A DNA stretch of 64,000 nt from Schistosoma mansoni (lineage: Eukaryota; Platyhelminthes; Trematoda; Strigeidida; Schistosomatidae), in assembly GCF_000237925.1 (NCBI RefSeq), contig NC_031502.1, forward strand, positions 43,649,975 through 43,713,974. The letters are read 5' to 3'. How positions within the stretch are numbered: the stretch's first letter is position 1; every line of letters starts with the position of its first letter. The notes under the pieces were generated by a model that worked only from the letters and a program-made list of their open reading frames with translations, was not told where the DNA came from and did no database searches. Shown here piece after piece: positions 59,127 to 64,000 of the stretch. Made by a program: the position numbers and the translations under genes.

Positions 59127-59664
59127 GGCGATTTGCCCCCAAATGCCTTAATACGGCCGAGAGTGGGGAGAGTCCGCTCTCCCTCTCAAAATGCTTTCAC
59201 ATGGCCACGTGTATACAGCCTCTGTCAGGGAAGTCCTGCTCACTGCCTTCTCGCGACGGGGGTGTTGTTTACAAAATTGAGAGGACGAAAAGCAAATGTC
59301 CGGCGCATTAACCAGGTTGGTGGACACGGAAAGTCTACCTAGGGGAGTTGGAAAATCCTGATTACAAACCAATGGTGCACATGGGCTCCAGTATCCTGAG
59401 GGAACAAATGGCATATGAATCAATCGTTGGTCGCCGGCTACCATGGGACTGCATCTCCTAACGATACTCCACTGCCTTGTGGATCAGACCTTTAGGTCAA
59501 AGGCTCCAGGTGTGGACCCTAAGAAAACCACCTGTTTCAGTTTGGGCACCTGGGCAGTATCATAGCCCTCACACAAATCTCATTTGATTTGTGTGGAGCA
59601 TATGTATTCGGTGCCCCTTTGTACCGATATTTATGTGTTCAAATAAATAAATAAATAAATAAAT
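59063..59664 (+). mobile_element. tRNA-Gly-derived SINE with LINE-like 3' end
   Basis: About 600 bp in three parts. The head (59063-59126) is tRNA-like with an A-box region and a perfect B-box GGGTTCGACTCCC (59104-59116). The unique body is shared with 30255-30765. The 3' end (59590-59637) is nearly identical to the end of the family B LINE at 29661-29707, followed by (AAAT)n. A 10-bp-stem hairpin (59570-59595) sits just before the LINE-like tail. SINEs of this layout are transcribed by RNA polymerase III and copied by a LINE enzyme. No flanking duplication was recognised. Confidence 0.88.
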
Positions 59665-62429
59665 AGATTTATTGGTCAGGCCTAGTGTTTGATGACTGAA
59701 AAAATCTATTTGAATAATCAGACCAAAAAAAGTGAAGCTATTTTGGAACTTTTAGCTCATTTGTTAAATAGTGAGTGGTTAGGTCGATTGAACCATTGCT
59801 TCAAAACTATTAAATATTACTTCTTACTTTAAAAATTATAACTATTTATTTCATACTCCTAAATATAAGGAATTACTGCTGTTTTCATTATGCTAACTAC
59901 ACTGATATTATTTATGTTATAAATCTTGAATTCTTAAGCCGTTTTTTAAATAACATTTCATCCGACTTGGTTAACAAAGCTCTTAATCATATCATAAAAA
60001 TATTATACAAAGAAGACTTGAATTATAAACAAATAACTTATATCTGTGATACTACGAAGAAATATATCTTTAGGAAGCGTGATTCTTTCAATATTTTCAA
60101 TACACATATGGAAGATCACAGTGTTAATGTCTGACTCCAATTAATTCACGATATTGTGCAACCCTTACCTTTTGCCTACGAGGTCGTGGATGAGCACGGT
60201 TGAGGAGTCCTATACTTGAACAAAACAGTCATCCAGTGCTTTTAGGTTTCCAATAGTGTTCTAGCCAACAAACTATGAAACTCCTACTATCTTCACAAAT
60301 CTCTCTGTGCTAAAAATATATAAAAAGATTCAATTTAATAGACTGCTTAGACTATGATCTAATGAATTAACGATAGTATCATTGTTCCAGATTGTTCCAA
60401 TATTTAGCATATACTTTTGCAAAGTTTTATCCATTGTCTTGAGGTGATTTGGATCTTTGGTACATTATACCAATATACGTCAAGATCAACTTTTAACCAA
60501 ATTTATTTGAGTATTTTCAACTCCATCTTGTAACTTTAATTTTGAAGCTTTGATAGGTTTTAAGTGTCTTATGAGAACCTAAAAACTAGCATTTTCGATA
60601 AAATCGTTATTTTAGTAATTTTTAAGTTATTAAAAGGAACTTGTGTGATGATTATTTTGTTTAGCCACAACATTCATGAATGATGATTCCGATAGAGTAT
60701 AGTTTTGAATGTAAAATATACTGAATATTCATAAATAAGGACAATAAGAATATTCAATACCGTCTGCTTTACAATAGATTTCCTGATAATATCAACAAGT
60801 GTTGGAAATAATGTGGATCATGGAAAAGTGGAAATAACACAAATGTCAGTAACTACTTAACCGAAATCCTTCAGAATAAATAGTAGAGTTAAATAGATAA
60901 AAAGAAGCACGGATTATTTTTGGAAACTAATTCTTCATGAGGTGTTATAAAACAGGGTAAAGTTGGGTAAACATAAATGATGGTTAACTATCAATCCACA
61001 AAATCCATGACTAATTTCCGCAAACTATGTTAGGGATTTTGAAATGAGATCAACAAAGGATTTCAAAGTAATCCAAGGAAGCTGTTGAAGTAGCCAGAGG
61101 AAACCATGTGATACTGAAAGGTCAGATTCGAGAAATGATGGGGAGTATAACATTTCAGTCATACTATATCAGTGAACCATATTAAGCCAAAATTCTTTTT
61201 ATGGTTTTCAATATGGTCTATGTGTATGAGACTTATCTGGATTGACTAACGTAATTGAAAGCATGCTTATTACTATTCGTTAGATGAGAGAGTAAGTTGA
61301 CAGATCACACAATGTTCTTATTTCTGCCAAGTTTGAATAGCTTTTAATTCATTAGTCAATAAATAGTAATAAAAATATACTTTATATTTTGAATGAGATA
61401 GTTTGTCGAAACATTTAGTATTCAAAAATTTAATTGTAAGTTACTGTGACTATCTCTTTGACTAAGTTAACTGAAAACCTAAATTATTTTCGAACTTGAG
61501 CGTTGATTATGAAAGTACTAAGTGTATTCTAGGTACAATCACTCTTTCGCATAGATGATAAAGCAAACTTGTTGATTTTGTGATGTGGGGACATACATAA
61601 TGGAAAATGTTTTTGTACTGAACTCAAAGCTAATTAATTTGAGTCCTCTAACTTCTTCATTTATTTACACGGATTACATAAATATAATGAATTTAAGAAT
61701 GATGAAATTCGGGTCAACATCATAGTCATGAAAATTCTGTTAAACCTCAACTTTAAATTTCATATGCTTATATGATGCTATTTCGATCATTTTTCTCTAC
61801 ATGATTTCATTGTCATAGGCTAGACTAAATGAATTATCATTTTAACATGATGATTTCACAGTTTGGTTTGCATTTATAATTTATTTATTTATTTTCAACA
61901 AACATTTGTACATGTAGTGTGTCATGCTAATGTAAATTATTCTGTATAGTACGAACTATTGTTCTTTGTTCTTGTGCTTTCTATGGCAATGTTTTATTCT
62001 TGATTGGACAAATCTAACTTATGTTACATACCTGTAGTTATGTCTCAACAAATATGTAATATTACGATTAATAACCACCACAGTATGTGAACTGTTTGTG
62101 AATTAAACAGCACCCATTAACTACTGAAACGAATTATATATATATAATAACAGTTCATGTAATACGCAAAGATAAATAAACAGTAACAGACTGTAAGGTA
62201 TGAGGCTCCAAAATGTTTTCATAGAAACGTGGCTTGAGAATTATATACTTGTCTGATCAATGATGATTTCTATAAACTTGGTTTTTTAAGTTATTTGAAA
62301 GGTAAAGCAGACATCATCTAATGTCTCAGGAAAGACACTGATTTTTTCCTTACTAAAATACAAAAATAGTAACCAATTATTTATTGTAGGTTAAAATGAG
62401 TTATATTGTTACGTGTGAAAAGAGGTTGG
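59665..62429. other. AT-rich stretch, no gene recognised
   Basis: Very AT-rich. A minus-strand (AAAT)n run at about 61878-61895, preceded by TGTACAAATG-like sequence, might be another LINE or SINE 3' end but is too short to call. Confidence 0.4.
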
Positions 62430-62697
62430 TATACATGGTTATTCAAGAATGAGTTTAGTTTTAAAAAATAGACATAAATATATAAATGGTAAAACCATGT
62501 TATCACTAGACATAGCATCTTTGTTCACTAACATCCCCCTGACTGAAACTATCGATTACATATGTGAACAAGTGCTAGAAAAGAAAATAGAGATACCGAT
62601 TCCAGTAAGTAAAATGAAAGAACTTCTGATGAAATATACTATGAATATCTAATTTAAGTTTAACAATGAATTTTAAAGACAAGTAGATGGTGTAGCA

Positions 62698-63147
62698 ATG
62701 GAATCACCTCTAGGCTCCATCCTTGCTGATATTTTTCTGGCCAAACTAGAAAACGGACCGTTAAAAGACATCCTAAGTAAGCTAGACTACTACTGTCGAT
62801 ACACAAATGACACAATAATCGTATATGACGAAATTGTTGATAAAGAAGAGATGTTGGACTTTTTCAATAACGTCCACCCAGCTATTAAATTCACCAGCGA
62901 GGAAGAGAAAGACAATAGTATAGCTTTCTTTGATGTCCTACTTTCTAAAAGGGGAGACGGTTCCATAAAACGAAATATATTTAGAAAGAATACATGGATG
63001 GGTCAGTATACCCATTTCCAAAGCTTCACGCCTCTTCAATATAAAATAAATTTGATTAAATGTCTCAGCCACAGAATCAAACTATTATGTTCTGAGGACA
63101 GTGTCGATAGTGAAATAGATATACTAAAAAAACACATTGCGAAATAA
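62698..63147 (+). pseudogene. Penelope-like reverse transcriptase fragment, mutated active site
   Basis: 149 codons with 'SPLGSILADIF' and 'YYCRYTNDTIIVYD'. The motif should be Tyr-x-Asp-Asp; the first Asp codon is AAT (62806-62808), giving Asn, a single G-to-A change. An upstream stop and a frame change at 63140 also break the protein. Confidence 0.87.
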
Positions 63148-63739
63148 TGGCTATCCAGATAATTTCGTTAAAAAATACCTAGTAGAAAATATTAATAAAA
63201 AAAGAAGAAATTGTTACTCAGTGAGTAAAAAAACCCTGTATCTGAGACTGGACTTTAAAGGTGACATAGAGGGTGATATTCTAACACGTCGACTGAAAAG
63301 ATCTGTTGAAAGGACGCTTCACGCCACCAAGCTACACATAATTTTCTCAACTAACCCAGTACTTACACAACTAATCAAGGATAGGTTACCGAAGATAGTC
63401 TCTTCCATGTGGGTATACCATTTCAACTGCTCCTGTGGAGCTAGTTACATAAGCCGTACTCATAGGGCTTTATCCTTGCGTATTCGTGAACATGTACCAG
63501 TATGGTTGGGAAAAGGAATCACCAAATCCATTAACAGAACCATCTTTTCTCACTTGGTAGGTAGTGAACATCATATCAAAATAGAGGGAGCTTCCTCTGT
63601 TTTATATCAAGTTCCGAAAAATCTACCTCAAAGAGCTAGATTACGGCTACTCTACATAGCCGAAGCCATCTGGATCATTTCCAGAAAACCAAACTTATGT
63701 ATCCAGAAAAGGTATATCCAGCTTCTATGTTTACCTTAG
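63137..63739 (+). pseudogene. Penelope-like GIY-YIG endonuclease domain
   Basis: 200 codons overlapping the reverse transcriptase piece by 11 bp in another frame. A Cys-rich 'FNCSCGASYISRTHR' is the GIY-YIG core; the usual 'YIGRT' has Ser for Gly. Then come 'LRIREH', 'HLVGSEHHI' and 'ARLRLLYIAEAIWI', where the catalytic Glu is expected. The domain is otherwise intact. Confidence 0.87.
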
Positions 63740-64000
63740 CCTATGACTGGATCACCGGATACGTAAACTGAATATTATAAACCTCTTCCCTCTCTTTTTT
63801 TGACCACCTCTATCTTAATCTTCACATCCATCATTCTCAATTCGTTTATCGTAATTACCTTGATAACACCCCTTTTATTACATATTGTATTCACACGACA
63901 ATCTTATTATTGTTACTATTACTATTTATCATTATCTCAATTAACAAGATGAAATTCTCCTACTATGAATTTTATTCACATAATTTTTTTGCATTTTCAT
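63740..64000. other. 3' flank of the Penelope-like element
   Basis: T- and C-rich then AT-rich sequence. It probably includes the element's 3' untranslated region; nothing else recognised before the window ends. Confidence 0.4.

Larger units (their letters stand above)
62430..63739 (+). mobile_element. Penelope-like element, 5' truncated and inactive
   Basis: Reverse transcriptase followed by a GIY-YIG endonuclease, the hallmark pair of Penelope-like elements. Reverse transcriptase pieces: 'MLSLDIASLFTNIPLTETID' (62500-62560), then stops near 62650-62690, 'SPLGSILADIFLAKLENGPL' (62704-62763), and the catalytic box. The endonuclease piece is 'YHFNCSCGASYISRTHRALS' and '...LRIREHVPVWL' (63415-63510). 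It ends 'RKPNLCIQKRYIQLLCLP'. The upstream part of reverse transcriptase is missing. Confidence 0.9.

Overview
The window looks like AT-rich nuclear DNA of a flatworm. It is most likely a blood fluke (Schistosoma or a close relative). The reasons are eukaryotic genes with GT-AG introns and a dense nested mix of trematode-type retroelements: CsRn1/Boudicca-like Ty3/gypsy, RTE and CR1-like LINEs, a Penelope-like element, and a tRNA-derived SINE. The organism call is inference from family resemblance; no search was run.

Three host genes are well supported. L-lactate dehydrogenase lies on the minus strand (14847-15845) as one uninterrupted 332-codon reading frame with all catalytic residues. The mRNA cap guanine-N7 methyltransferase (RNMT) lies on the plus strand in two exons (24943-25413 and 31283-31936), separated by a 5.87-kb intron. 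The pre-rRNA-processing protein TSR1 lies on the minus strand (46923 down to 32094) in eleven exons whose splice phases fit throughout. RNMT and TSR1 converge, with 157 bp between their stop codons.

Almost everything else recognisable is transposon. From 5' to 3': an RTE relic (3.6-4.5 kb); a recent gag-only LTR element with a perfect 5-bp target duplication (5.27-7.39 kb) and a solo LTR of the same family (8.29 kb); an internally deleted LINE (10.3-12.1 kb, 'family A'); LDH; a family A relic abutting a 230-bp near-perfect inverted repeat (16.2-17.55 kb); a broken minus-strand CsRn1-like gypsy element interrupted by a 1.7-kb insertion (17.86-23.65 kb); RNMT, whose intron holds a nearly complete 'family B' LINE and an antisense SINE; TSR1, whose introns hold a family A LINE and an RTE-in-RTE nest; a CR1-like LINE relic (47.9-49.2 kb); a plus-strand gypsy element (50.1-55.6 kb) containing a solo LTR with TSD and the 3' end of another LTR element; a minus-strand solo LTR with TSD (56.2 kb); a tRNA-Gly-headed SINE (59.06 kb); and a Penelope-like element (62.4-63.7 kb).

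The most interesting observation is that the SINE shares the last ~48 bp and the (AAAT)n tail of the family B LINE. This suggests a SINE/LINE partnership in which the LINE reverse transcriptase mobilises the tRNA-headed SINE.
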